DNA of 36,767 nucleotides from an uncultured Peptostreptococcus sp. (lineage in GTDB: Bacteria; Bacillota; Clostridia; Peptostreptococcales; Peptostreptococcaceae): positions 1-36,767 of the forward strand of contig CAAEUW010000053.1 of the NCBI GenBank assembly GCA_900759325.1, in the 5' to 3' direction. Made by a program: the position numbers and the translations under genes. Below are positions 6,351-15,700 of this stretch, piece by piece. Each line of letters starts with the position of its first letter. The stretch's first letter is position 1. The notes beneath the pieces are model-generated. The model ran no database searches. It saw nothing but the letters and a program-made list of their open reading frames with translations, and was not told where the DNA came from.

Positions 6351-8593
6351 TTTTTAGGAAAGACCAAAAGGAAATTATGAAATATAAGTCTGGTAGCATG
6401 GGAATTCAGGCGGTTCCGGGTGCGGGCAAGACCTTTATAATTACCAACTTAGTTGCCAAGCTCCTGACAAAGATGAAGGATGGAGACCAGGATGGCAAAA
6501 TCTTGGTCCTAACGTATATGAATAGTGCCGCCAATAACTTTAAGTCGAGGATAAGGGCTATTTTGGAAGAAGAGGGCCTAGACAAGGCAAGTTTTGAGGT
6601 AATGACTATCCACTCCTTGGCTATGAAGATTATTAGGGAGAATACCGATATTGCCATGTTAAGTGAGGAAAGTCAGATAATAGATGACTATAAGAAGGGC
6701 ATCCTAATCCAAATGGCCATAGATGAATATGAGTCTTTACCGGCCAATGAAACAAGGATCAGGTCCTTCTTAAAAAAAGACTTGAGGGACGACCAGGCCC
6801 AGGTAGACAAGTGGTATAGGGAGTTTACAAATATTACCCTAAATACTATTAAATTGATGAAATACGCCGATATTAGTGTAGATAGGCTGGAGGCTTACCT
6901 AGATGGTGGACAGGCCACAATTATGAAGATAATAGGACCTATCTATAAGAATTACCAGGCAATACTGGACCAGGAGGGCTACTTTGACTATGATGATATT
7001 TTGATAAGGGCCTATAGGATCCTGGTAGAAAATGAGTCGGTAGCAGAAAAGTACCAGGCCAGGTATGCCTATGTATTTGAGGATGAGTGCCAGGATTCCA
7101 ATGAAATCCAGGGCAAGATTATAGATGTAATTTCATATAAGAAGGCCAGCCGTAAAAAATCTAAGAGAAACCTTGTAAGAGTTGGTGATGTTAACCAAAG
7201 TATAACAGGTACCTTTGCTGGGTCAGACCCAAAGTACTTCAAGGAATTTTGCTCACAGGCTGACCACTATTATGAGATGAATATGGCAGGTAGGTCATCT
7301 AGGGATATATTGGACTTAGCTAATTTTCTAGTAGACCAGACAAGAGATCACTTGGAGAGCATACATATTGAGCCAGTGGAGAGTGGCCAGACCTACAAGG
7401 GAAATCCAAAAACAGACAAGTATATGGTGGCTGCCAGGTCACTAAAGAACCAAGAAGAGGAAAGGGACCTTGTTGCCAAGACAATAGGCTACTACCAAAA
7501 GGCATTCCCAAACTTTAGTATAGGGGTATTATCTTTTTCAAACTATGATATAGATGATCTAGGAGACTTCCTAGATGCTAGGGATATAAAGTATGACAAA
7601 CTAGGGGCAGATTCTAAGGTTAGGAAGAAGCTAATAGGGGACCTAAAGTTGGCCCTGGACTTCCTGCTAGAGCCAAGTAGGGAAATCTTTGTAGACCTAG
7701 TCATGGATGCCTTTGTAGCAAGATTTGACCTTGACCTAAGCCAGGAAGAAATAGAATATATAGCCACTAGTTTGACAAAAGAAGACCATGAGGCCCTACT
7801 TTATGATAGTCCATATAGAGAGGATTGGATATCCAAGACTAGGGTGAGGCTTGATGATAGTATCAGGATGAGTTTTTCCAAGAAGATTGACCAGGCAATA
7901 GGATCAATTAGGTCTATTTGTGACCATAACCAGGCAGACAAGTTAGGCTTGGTTTCTTATATCTTGACTAGACTAAGCTTGACTAGTAATGAACTTCTTT
8001 TGTCCAAGTATATAGTATTTTACCTTGGAAATTTACTTTCTTATGAGGGGGCAGACCTATCAAGACTTGCCCTAAGTTTGGACAAGAGGTATAGCAGGGT
8101 ATTTGACGGTGCGATAGAGTCTATATACGATATGGGTGAGACAGACCCCCTAGGGGGGAGCGTGACCCTGGCTACAATTCACAAGTCTAAGGGTATGGAG
8201 TGGGATGCAGTAATTATTACAGGCATAAACAAGTCAGACTTCCCATCTAGCCTGGATGACTACTTTAGGGTTGATAGGAAGTATCTTAGGTCAGACTTCA
8301 AGTATCCAGAGGCCTTTGTAAATATGGACATAGATAATATTCTGGGCGAAAATCAGGGCAAGACAAGGGCCTCATATGATGACGACCTCAAGCTAGGCCT
8401 GATTGGAGAGAGGGTAAGACTACTATATGTAGGAATTACCAGAGCTAAGTCCAGCCTCCTATTATTGAACTCAAAGAATAAATTTATAGAAAGTCTTAAT
8501 AGGAATATGTTTAGAAAGGATTCTAGCTACCTTGAGCTATTGACAAGTTACATAGAGGAAAGAAAGAATCAGTGGAATGGTATAGAAAAATAG
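6341..8593 (+). CDS. UvrD/Rep-type SF1 DNA helicase
   Basis: A 750-aa 3'-5'-type helicase with every SF1A motif in order: Q-motif (RKDQKEIM, Gln9), Walker A AVPGAGKT (residues 24-31), motif Ia (LTYMNSAANNFKSRI), motif II EDECQD with Asp248-Glu249, motif III VGDVNQSITGTF, motif IV region (AGRSSRDIL), motif V ATIHKSKGMEWD and motif VI LLYVGITRAK (Arg701). It ends shortly after motif VI and has no C-terminal nuclease domain, unlike AddA or RecB; a separate nuclease gene follows. It has AGGAGG just before its ATG, inside the upstream gene, and overlaps that gene by ten bases. Motif II is DECQD rather than the usual DEYQD. Active ATPase/helicase is well supported; its role as the motor of a three-subunit complex is inferred from coupling. 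Confidence 0.9.
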   Translation: MDIVFRKDQKEIMKYKSGSMGIQAVPGAGKTFIITNLVAKLLTKMKDGDQDGKILVLTYMNSAANNFKSRIRAILEEEGLDKASFEVMTIHSLAMKIIRENTDIAMLSEESQIIDDYKKGILIQMAIDEYESLPANETRIRSFLKKDLRDDQAQVDKWYREFTNITLNTIKLMKYADISVDRLEAYLDGGQATIMKIIGPIYKNYQAILDQEGYFDYDDILIRAYRILVENESVAEKYQARYAYVFEDECQDSNEIQGKIIDVISYKKASRKKSKRNLVRVGDVNQSITGTFAGSDPKYFKEFCSQADHYYEMNMAGRSSRDILDLANFLVDQTRDHLESIHIEPVESGQTYKGNPKTDKYMVAARSLKNQEEERDLVAKTIGYYQKAFPNFSIGVLSFSNYDIDDLGDFLDARDIKYDKLGADSKVRKKLIGDLKLALDFLLEPSREIFVDLVMDAFVARFDLDLSQEEIEYIATSLTKEDHEALLYDSPYREDWISKTRVRLDDSIRMSFSKKIDQAIGSIRSICDHNQADKLGLVSYILTRLSLTSNELLLSKYIVFYLGNLLSYEGADLSRLALSLDKRYSRVFDGAIESIYDMGETDPLGGSVTLATIHKSKGMEWDAVIITGINKSDFPSSLDDYFRVDRKYLRSDFKYPEAFVNMDIDNILGENQGKTRASYDDDLKLGLIGERVRLLYVGITRAKSSLLLLNSKNKFIESLNRNMFRKDSSYLELLTSYIEERKNQWNGIEK

Positions 8594-8602
8594 GTGGTAT
8601 TG

Positions 8603-9286
8603 ATGATTGATAAAGAAGCTTTAGAATTCAGACTCGAAAGACTGGTATATAGTCAAAATATGCTGAGTGCCTGGAAGAGAAGTAAAAAAGAATTTATAGA
8701 CAAGTATATAAGACGTATTTTTTGGTCAGATGATAGCCAGCTTGATAGGGAATATGAGGAGAATATGTCCTATGGTAGGGACTTTCACCTTATGTGCCAA
8801 AGGATATTCCTAGGGATAGAACCTATTAGGTCTAAGAGTGAATTTGATAGGGACCTAGATAGGGTAAGGAAGATTTACAGGCTATATAGGGAAAGGTATG
8901 GTCATGACCTAAGCTTCCTGCCAGAGTATACCATAGAGCTAAAGGATAGGATCCAGGTGACCTATGACCTCCTAGTTAAGGTCTATAAAAATGGGGAATT
9001 GGCCAGGTTAGATATATGGGATTGGAAGACAGAGCGTAAGAAGATAGAAAAAGTATATGCGGAGAAGAGGATGCAGACTAGGGTATACCAGTATGTTTGC
9101 AAGGAGTCATTGGGCAGTGGCCTAGACTATGAAAATATAAGGATGTACTACTACCAACCGGCAATTGATAGCCAGGTCATGGTAGATTATTCAGAGGAAA
9201 AGCATATAGCAAATAGGAATATGATATATGCCTGTATAGAGGAGATAAGGAAACTCAAATTAGAGGACTTAAGAGAAGAGGTATAG
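8603..9286 (+). CDS. Free-standing PD-(D/E)XK nuclease, RecB/AddB type
   Basis: A 227-aa nuclease with the RecB-family core: His62 in GRDFHLMCQRIF, Asp122 in VTYDLLVKV, Asp140-Trp-Lys142 in LDIWDWKTER, and Gln158-x3-Tyr162 (QTRVY), the QhxxY motif of this nuclease family. The N-terminal NMLSAWKRSKKEFIDKYI resembles the 'LS.S.h..y..CP..F..kY' entry of AddB/Cas4 nucleases, but the cysteine is missing and no C-terminal Cys triplet exists, so no iron-sulphur cluster is expected. ATG 8603 is chosen because AGGTGG at 8592-8597, overlapping the helicase stop, is ideally placed; a GTG at 8594 would lack one. It lies one base before addB. It probably cuts DNA unwound by the upstream helicase. Confidence 0.82.
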   Translation: MIDKEALEFRLERLVYSQNMLSAWKRSKKEFIDKYIRRIFWSDDSQLDREYEENMSYGRDFHLMCQRIFLGIEPIRSKSEFDRDLDRVRKIYRLYRERYGHDLSFLPEYTIELKDRIQVTYDLLVKVYKNGELARLDIWDWKTERKKIEKVYAEKRMQTRVYQYVCKESLGSGLDYENIRMYYYQPAIDSQVMVDYSEEKHIANRNMIYACIEEIRKLKLEDLREEV

Positions 9287-9287
9287 G

Positions 9288-12200
9288 ATGGGTGTAGGAT
9301 TTATAAAAGGAAGGATTGGTTCTGATAGGAGCCAGGGCCTCTTGGACCTATGTTTCAAGGAGGCCAGGTCAGGCTCTAGGGGACCGATATTTATACTAGT
9401 ACCAGAAAAGTATACATTTGAAATGGAAAAAAAGCTGAGTATTAGGCTTTTGAAGGATAGGGACCCAAACCTTAGGATTAGGGTAGTAAGTATGTCTACC
9501 CTGGCCAATATGGTATTTACTAAGGTTGGAGGCCTAAAGGAAAAAAAATTGACCTCTTCTGCTAGGGGGATGATGACCTATAGGGCTATTGAAGCTGTAT
9601 CAAAAGATCTTAAGACACTAAGGGTGCCCCAGGACTCAACTGGCCTAGTTGATATAGTTAAGGATGCCCTTATTGAACTAAAGCAGAATAAGATTGGACT
9701 TGAAGACCTTGAAGAAATGGCAAAAAAAACAAGTGATGATGCCCTTAAGGCTAAGCTTGAGGATATAGGCTTGATATATGCCTCATACGAGAAGCTAATG
9801 GAGGAGGACTATATAGATACAGAGGACTGGATAAAGTTATTTTCTAGAAAGCTGGTTTCTTTTGAGGAAATCAAGGAAGCAACTATCTTTATAGATGAGT
9901 TTACTGGTTTTACACCTATCCAGTACGATTTGATAGAGGGTCTAATTGCCCTATCAAAAAACACCTATATATCCCTACTTTTAGACTTAAAATCTAGGAT
10001 AGAGGTTAAGACTGTTTTTTCTAAGACCCATATTACCTACCAAAGGCTAATAGATATATGTAATAGGCATAATTTAAAGAGGCTAGAGGATATAGATGTT
10101 TCCAGTCAGGACTATTATTCAAGTCCAGACCTAGCCTATCTAGAAAAGAATATAAATTTCTATAGGGCCAAGCCCTTCGACGGAGAGTCAAATAGCATTG
10201 AACTTATAGAGTTTGAAAATATATATAAGGAAGTTGAGTACGTAGCGGCCAAGATCGTCGAGCTAGTAAACGACAAGGGCTATAGGTATAGGGAGATTAC
10301 AGTGGCTACTAGGGACCTAGATACCTATGCCTACCTGGTTAGGGCCATTTTTAAGGATTACAAGCTAAACTACTTCCTAGACCAAAAACTAGAAGCCAAG
10401 ACCAACCCTATTCTTGTGCTCTTAACGTCTATTTTGAATATGAAGAAGGAAAACTACTCATATAATTCAGTATTTAACTACCTTAAGAGTGGTCTTGTTG
10501 GTATAGACCATGAAGAGGTTAGTCTTCTTGAAAATTACGTTATAGCTAATGGTATAAGGGGGTCTAAGTGGTTTGAGGACTGGGACATGCCCCTAATCCA
10601 CAATATAGAGGACGATTCAGAACCGGATAATACCTATATCAATGATATTAGGGTTAGGGTAATGGAGCCAATAGAAAACCTACATGAGAAGCTAAAAGGC
10701 AAAAATAGGCTTAGGGAGATATCTGCCTATCTCTACCAGTTTGCCCTAGAGATAGGTCTACCTGATAGGATTAATGACCTAATAGAAGACTTTAAGGCCC
10801 AAGAAAACCACTACAAGGCCAAGGAGTATTCACAGGTTTGGAATATATTTGTCGATGTTTTGGATGAGATGGTAGAGTTTTTGGGTGATGAAAGTATCGG
10901 TCTGGAGAGGTATATTAGGCTTATGGAGGCAGAACTGTCAGGTTTTGAGCTTGGTATTATACCACCTTCAAGTGACCAGGTCTTTGTTACAAGTGTAGAC
11001 AGGATGAAAAACCCAGATACCAAGGTCCTAATCCTAATGGGGGTAAATGAGGGTGTATTTCCTAAGACAATAGGTGACCAGACCCTTATTAGCGATAGGG
11101 AAAAAGAAAAATTAGGACAAATGGGTATAAGATTTGATTCAGATGTCAAGTCAAAAACCTATGATGAAGTCTTTCTAGTTTATAGGGCCATGGGAATAGC
11201 TAGGGAGAGGTTAATAATAAGTCACCCTATATCTAGCTTTAAGGGAGATAGTCTTAAGATGTCATCCCTTATCAAGAAAATTATGAAGATCTTCCCAAGT
11301 CTTAAGATGGTTAATTTTTTAGACTCAGACCTAGACCCTAGTCATATTTATGACCAGCTGGTTGGGCTTGAAGAAAAGAATAAGGCAGAAAATATGCTGG
11401 CGTCCAGCCAAAATTACGACAATAGGGTTCCTAACCTAAGTTTAGACCAGGCAAGGGTCCTATATGGCAAGGGGGTCTTTAGTGTTTCAAAGCTTGAAAG
11501 CTATGCAGCCTGCCCATTTTCATATTTTATGAATTATGGATTGGCTGCCAAGGAGAGACCTATAAATGAGTTTTCTCCAATGGACTCAGGCATATATTCC
11601 CATAAGATATTAGATGAATTTTCCAAGTCTTTAGTAAAAAAAGGCCTAACTTGGAAGGATTTAGACAAGGAATATATAGACTTATCGGTAAATCAAATTT
11701 CTGAAGGACTTGTTAGGTCAAGGGCAGGTTATATATTGGATAGTTCAGACAAGTACAGGTACTTATATAGCCGCTTGAATAAGTCCCTAGTAGATTCCAT
11801 AGATAATATGTCCAAGCAGGTCAAAAAGGGTAATTTCAAGCCAAGTGGCTTTGAACTAAGTTTTGGATTTAACTCTACCTACCCACCTCTGAACCTAGAC
11901 CTTGATGGGTCAAGAAATGTCAATATTATTGGTAAGATTGATAGGGTGGATACTTGTATAGATGGGGAAAGAGAATTTGTTAGGGTAATCGACTATAAGT
12001 CGTCTGGGAAGGAAATAGACCTAACTAGCCTTTATGGTGGTCTCCAGCTCCAACTATTTATGTACATGAATGCAGTCCTTAATGCTGACAAGACTGGTAG
12101 GATGGAACCTGCTGCCGTTCTTTATTCGAATTTTTCTAACAAGGACCTAGACATGCCTGGTCTGGCAGATGGACTAGCCTTGTCTGACGAGGACCTAGAA

Positions 12201-12701
12201 AAGAAGCTACTAAGGGAAAATAAGTTTAGTGGTCTAATAGTCAATGATAAGGAAATAATGGGTCACCTGGACAAGGACCTTGGAGCAGGTGCATCTTCAG
12301 ATATATTGAAACTTGAGCTAAAGGCAGATGGGTCTGTTTATGAGAGTCGTACTACCAGTATGTATCCAGAGGAGTTTGATACTGTAAGGACCTATGTAAT
12401 GAACAAGTCTAGGGAGATTTGTCAGGATATTTATGAGGGAAAGATAGATATTAGCCCTTACAGGAAGGGGGCTTCAAATGCCTGTAGCTATTGCGAGTAC
12501 AAGTCAGTGTGCCAGTTCGATCCTAGTATGAAGACAAATAGCTATAGGGATATAGAAATACCACTGGGTGACAAGTCTAATAAGTGCAAGCCTGATAGTG
12601 GTAAAAAGACAGCCAAGAAAGATGGCCTTGGTCGCTATAGCGACATAATAGGAATTTTGGCAAAGAAGAATAAGGAAGGGGGACTAACTAGTGGCGACTA
12701 A
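9288..12701 (+). CDS. addB: ATP-dependent helicase/nuclease subunit B, AddB (RexB)
   Basis: A 1137-aa AddB, usual length. The N-terminus keeps the family pattern (GVGFIKGRIGSDRSQ, then IFILVPEKYTFEMEKKL and VVSMSTLANMVF), but the Walker A reads GRIGSDRS (residues 8-15): the glycine and lysine of GSGKS are replaced by Asp13 and Arg14, so ATP binding there is doubtful. The C-terminal nuclease is intact: GKIDRVD, then Asp902-Tyr-Lys904 (VIDYKSSG) and GLQLQLFMY. The four cysteines of the 4Fe-4S pin are present (Cys742, Cys1066, Cys1069, Cys1075). It pairs with AddA to resect double-strand breaks for RecA. The stop overlaps the AddA start by 11 bases. Confidence 0.93.
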   Translation: MGVGFIKGRIGSDRSQGLLDLCFKEARSGSRGPIFILVPEKYTFEMEKKLSIRLLKDRDPNLRIRVVSMSTLANMVFTKVGGLKEKKLTSSARGMMTYRAIEAVSKDLKTLRVPQDSTGLVDIVKDALIELKQNKIGLEDLEEMAKKTSDDALKAKLEDIGLIYASYEKLMEEDYIDTEDWIKLFSRKLVSFEEIKEATIFIDEFTGFTPIQYDLIEGLIALSKNTYISLLLDLKSRIEVKTVFSKTHITYQRLIDICNRHNLKRLEDIDVSSQDYYSSPDLAYLEKNINFYRAKPFDGESNSIELIEFENIYKEVEYVAAKIVELVNDKGYRYREITVATRDLDTYAYLVRAIFKDYKLNYFLDQKLEAKTNPILVLLTSILNMKKENYSYNSVFNYLKSGLVGIDHEEVSLLENYVIANGIRGSKWFEDWDMPLIHNIEDDSEPDNTYINDIRVRVMEPIENLHEKLKGKNRLREISAYLYQFALEIGLPDRINDLIEDFKAQENHYKAKEYSQVWNIFVDVLDEMVEFLGDESIGLERYIRLMEAELSGFELGIIPPSSDQVFVTSVDRMKNPDTKVLILMGVNEGVFPKTIGDQTLISDREKEKLGQMGIRFDSDVKSKTYDEVFLVYRAMGIARERLIISHPISSFKGDSLKMSSLIKKIMKIFPSLKMVNFLDSDLDPSHIYDQLVGLEEKNKAENMLASSQNYDNRVPNLSLDQARVLYGKGVFSVSKLESYAACPFSYFMNYGLAAKERPINEFSPMDSGIYSHKILDEFSKSLVKKGLTWKDLDKEYIDLSVNQISEGLVRSRAGYILDSSDKYRYLYSRLNKSLVDSIDNMSKQVKKGNFKPSGFELSFGFNSTYPPLNLDLDGSRNVNIIGKIDRVDTCIDGEREFVRVIDYKSSGKEIDLTSLYGGLQLQLFMYMNAVLNADKTGRMEPAAVLYSNFSNKDLDMPGLADGLALSDEDLEKKLLRENKFSGLIVNDKEIMGHLDKDLGAGASSDILKLELKADGSVYESRTTSMYPEEFDTVRTYVMNKSREICQDIYEGKIDISPYRKGASNACSYCEYKSVCQFDPSMKTNSYRDIEIPLGDKSNKCKPDSGKKTAKKDGLGRYSDIIGILAKKNKEGGLTSGD

Positions 12702-15700
12702 GTGGACAAGGGACCAGGCAAGTGTAATAGACCATAGGGGGTCAAATCTCCTAGTAGCAGCTGCAGCAGGTTCTGGAAAGACTGCTGTCTTAATAGAGAG
12801 GATTATTAGCCTGGTTACTGACAAGGATAGGCCTATAGATATAGACAAGCTATTGGTAGTAACCTTTACCAAGGCTGCTGCCAATGAAATGAGAGAAAGG
12901 GTAGGACTAGCCCTAGAGGATATTTTAGACAAGGACCTTGAAAATGAACACCTTCAGAGACAGGTACTTCTATTGAACAGGGCTGACATAACAACTATAG
13001 ACTCCTTTTGTGGTCGAGTGGTTAGAGAAAATTTTCACGCTACAGACCTTGATCCTAATGTCAGGACTGGAGACCCAGCTGAAATTGAAATGATAAAGAA
13101 GGATGTCATAGAGGATCTCTTTGAAGACCTATACGATGAAAAAAATGGGGACTTTTTAAGTCTTGTAGACCTATATTCAGCCAGGAACAATGATAAGCCC
13201 CTAGTAGACCTAATATTAAAGCTAAATGCCTTTGTAGACTCATCTGCCTATCCCGAGGACTGGTTAGACAGGGCTGCAGAAAGGTTTAATACTAGTGGCA
13301 AGGACGATAGGGAAATCATATCCTCTTACCTAGGTCCATATCTTTCTAATGAGCTAAGTATCTTGGCTTCATCTACCTATAGGCTGGAGGCAGTAGTAGA
13401 ACTGCTTGAGGATTATGATGACCTGGCTAAGTACAGGGACTTTATTGGTCACCACCTTGCCTATCTTAGGCCAATACTGGGAGTCCTATCACCTAGGTTG
13501 GGACAGGAAAAAACAGACTTCGATTCAGATTTAGATTCAGGCTTTTTAGACCTGGACCTAGAAGCCTTGAAGAATTCTATTGATATATACAATTCAGGAA
13601 AGGCAGGAATTAAAGCCTTTAGGATAGGGTCAAAGGTTGATGAATATGTAAAGGTTGACTATAAGAAAATAAAGAAAATGGTTGATGATATATTTTCTGA
13701 TATAAGGTCAATCCTAGCTAGACTCTATATAGGCCTAGATGAGGTAAGGCTAGAACTGGATATGGCCTATCCTTATATGAGGGCTATATCAAATATAACT
13801 AAACTATTTAGGAAGTCCTACAGGCAAAAACTAAAAGGTCTAGGCCTGGTTGACTTTTCATATATAGCGCATACGGCTCTTGATATACTTATAGATAGGT
13901 CGGGTGAAAGTCCTAAGCCTAGTAAGATTGCCCTAGCCTATAGGGACATGTATGAAGAGGTCTTTATAGATGAATACCAGGATAGCAATATGGTCCAGGA
14001 ATTGATCCTATCAACTATATCTAGGACTAGTCCAGGTAATAGGTTTATGGTTGGGGACGTCAAGCAGAGTATATATAGGTTTAGACAGGCCATGCCTGAA
14101 ATATTTATGAATAAATACGAGGACTATGCTATTAGTCAGGGGCCACTTGAGTCTGGACGTAAGATTCTCCTATACAATAACTTTAGGAGCAGGGCCCAGG
14201 TACTAGAGGCCTGTAACCACGTATTCATGTCTATAATGAGAAAGGCAACCGGAGAGCTTGATTATACACAAGAGGAGAGACTAAATCCGAGTGCCATTTT
14301 TAAGGACCTAGATTATGATAGCATTGATGAAAGTGCATACAGAGACCTGGTTGGGGGACCAGATAAGTCTGAGATTATCAAGCAAGGTCCAGCTACGGAG
14401 AGATTTAATATAGGTGGTCCTGTAGAGCTAAGGCTAGTGGACAAGAATTTTAATGAAGATGACCAGGACTTAGATGAACAAGCCTTGGAAGAATTTAAGT
14501 CAATATCAAGCTTTAGGTCCCAGTGCCAGGCTATAGGGGCCTATATTGACCAGGTGGTAAACAATAAAGAGAGGCCATACTTGGTCTTTGATAGAAAGCT
14601 AGACAAGTATAGAAGGATAGAATATAGGGATATAGTAGTCCTATTTAGGTCCCTAAAGTCTAGGGTAGAGGATATAGAAGATGTATTCGGCCAGCTCGGT
14701 ATTCCCCTTTATTCAGACCTAGGAGGAGATTATTTCTCCACACTAGAGGTGAGCATATTTGAAAACCTACTTAGGGTAATAGACAATCCTAGACAGGATA
14801 TATGTCTCTTATCTATCATGAGGTCACCAATATACAAGTTTGAGCCAAGTGATTTTGCCCTATTGAGACTAGTGGATAAGGACCTAGACATATATGGTCT
14901 CCTGGACAAGCTATATGAAATGGACCAGGCAGAGCTTGATAGCCTAGGAAAGGACTATCAAGACCTAAGACTTAGGGTTGTTGACTTTATGGACCAAATT
15001 GATGCCTACAGGAGGATGTCTGTCCTTATGCCTTTAGATGAATTTATTTGGTTCCTATTAAAGGATACTGGATACTATGCCTATGTGGGTGGTCTGGAGA
15101 TGGGCCAACATAGGCAGAACAATCTTATCCTATTTTTCGAGAGGGCCAGATCCTTTGAAAAAACATCATTTAAGGGCTTGTTTAACTTTGTAAATTATAT
15201 AGACAGGGTCAAGACTAGGGGGTCTGACATGGGGGAGGCCAAGGAGCTTTCTGAGGATGCAAATGTTGTAAGACTGATGACAATCCATAAGAGTAAGGGC
15301 TTAGAATTCCCCCTAGTCATAGTAGCCAAGGCTGATGGTAAATTTAATTTTAGGAGTAGTGACCATAGGCTATCACTTCATCAGGATATGGGTTTTGGAC
15401 CAAAGATTATAGACACGGTTAAGAGGCTTAGTTTCCCAAGTATGGCCAAGCTATATATTGACAAGAAGATGGAATTAGAGCAAGAAGCAGAGGAGATGAG
15501 GTTACTCTATGTTGCCATGACTAGGGCCAAGGAAAAACTAGTATTTTTTGCTAATATAGATGATTTTAGTAAGCAAATGGACGAATGGAAATCAAAGGCA
15601 AGAGACCTAGATGGTAATATAGAAGACTTTGAAATATTGAAATCAAGGACCTATCTTGACTGGATTATGATGTCCATAGCCAAGCTAGAGGCTAGGGGAA

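Noticed and set aside
4668..9286. Reading the trio as a known defence system such as Gabija
   Set aside because: Gabija pairs a UvrD-like protein with an OLD-type ATPase/Toprim nuclease; here the nuclease is RecB-type PD-(D/E)XK and no Toprim or OLD ATPase is present.
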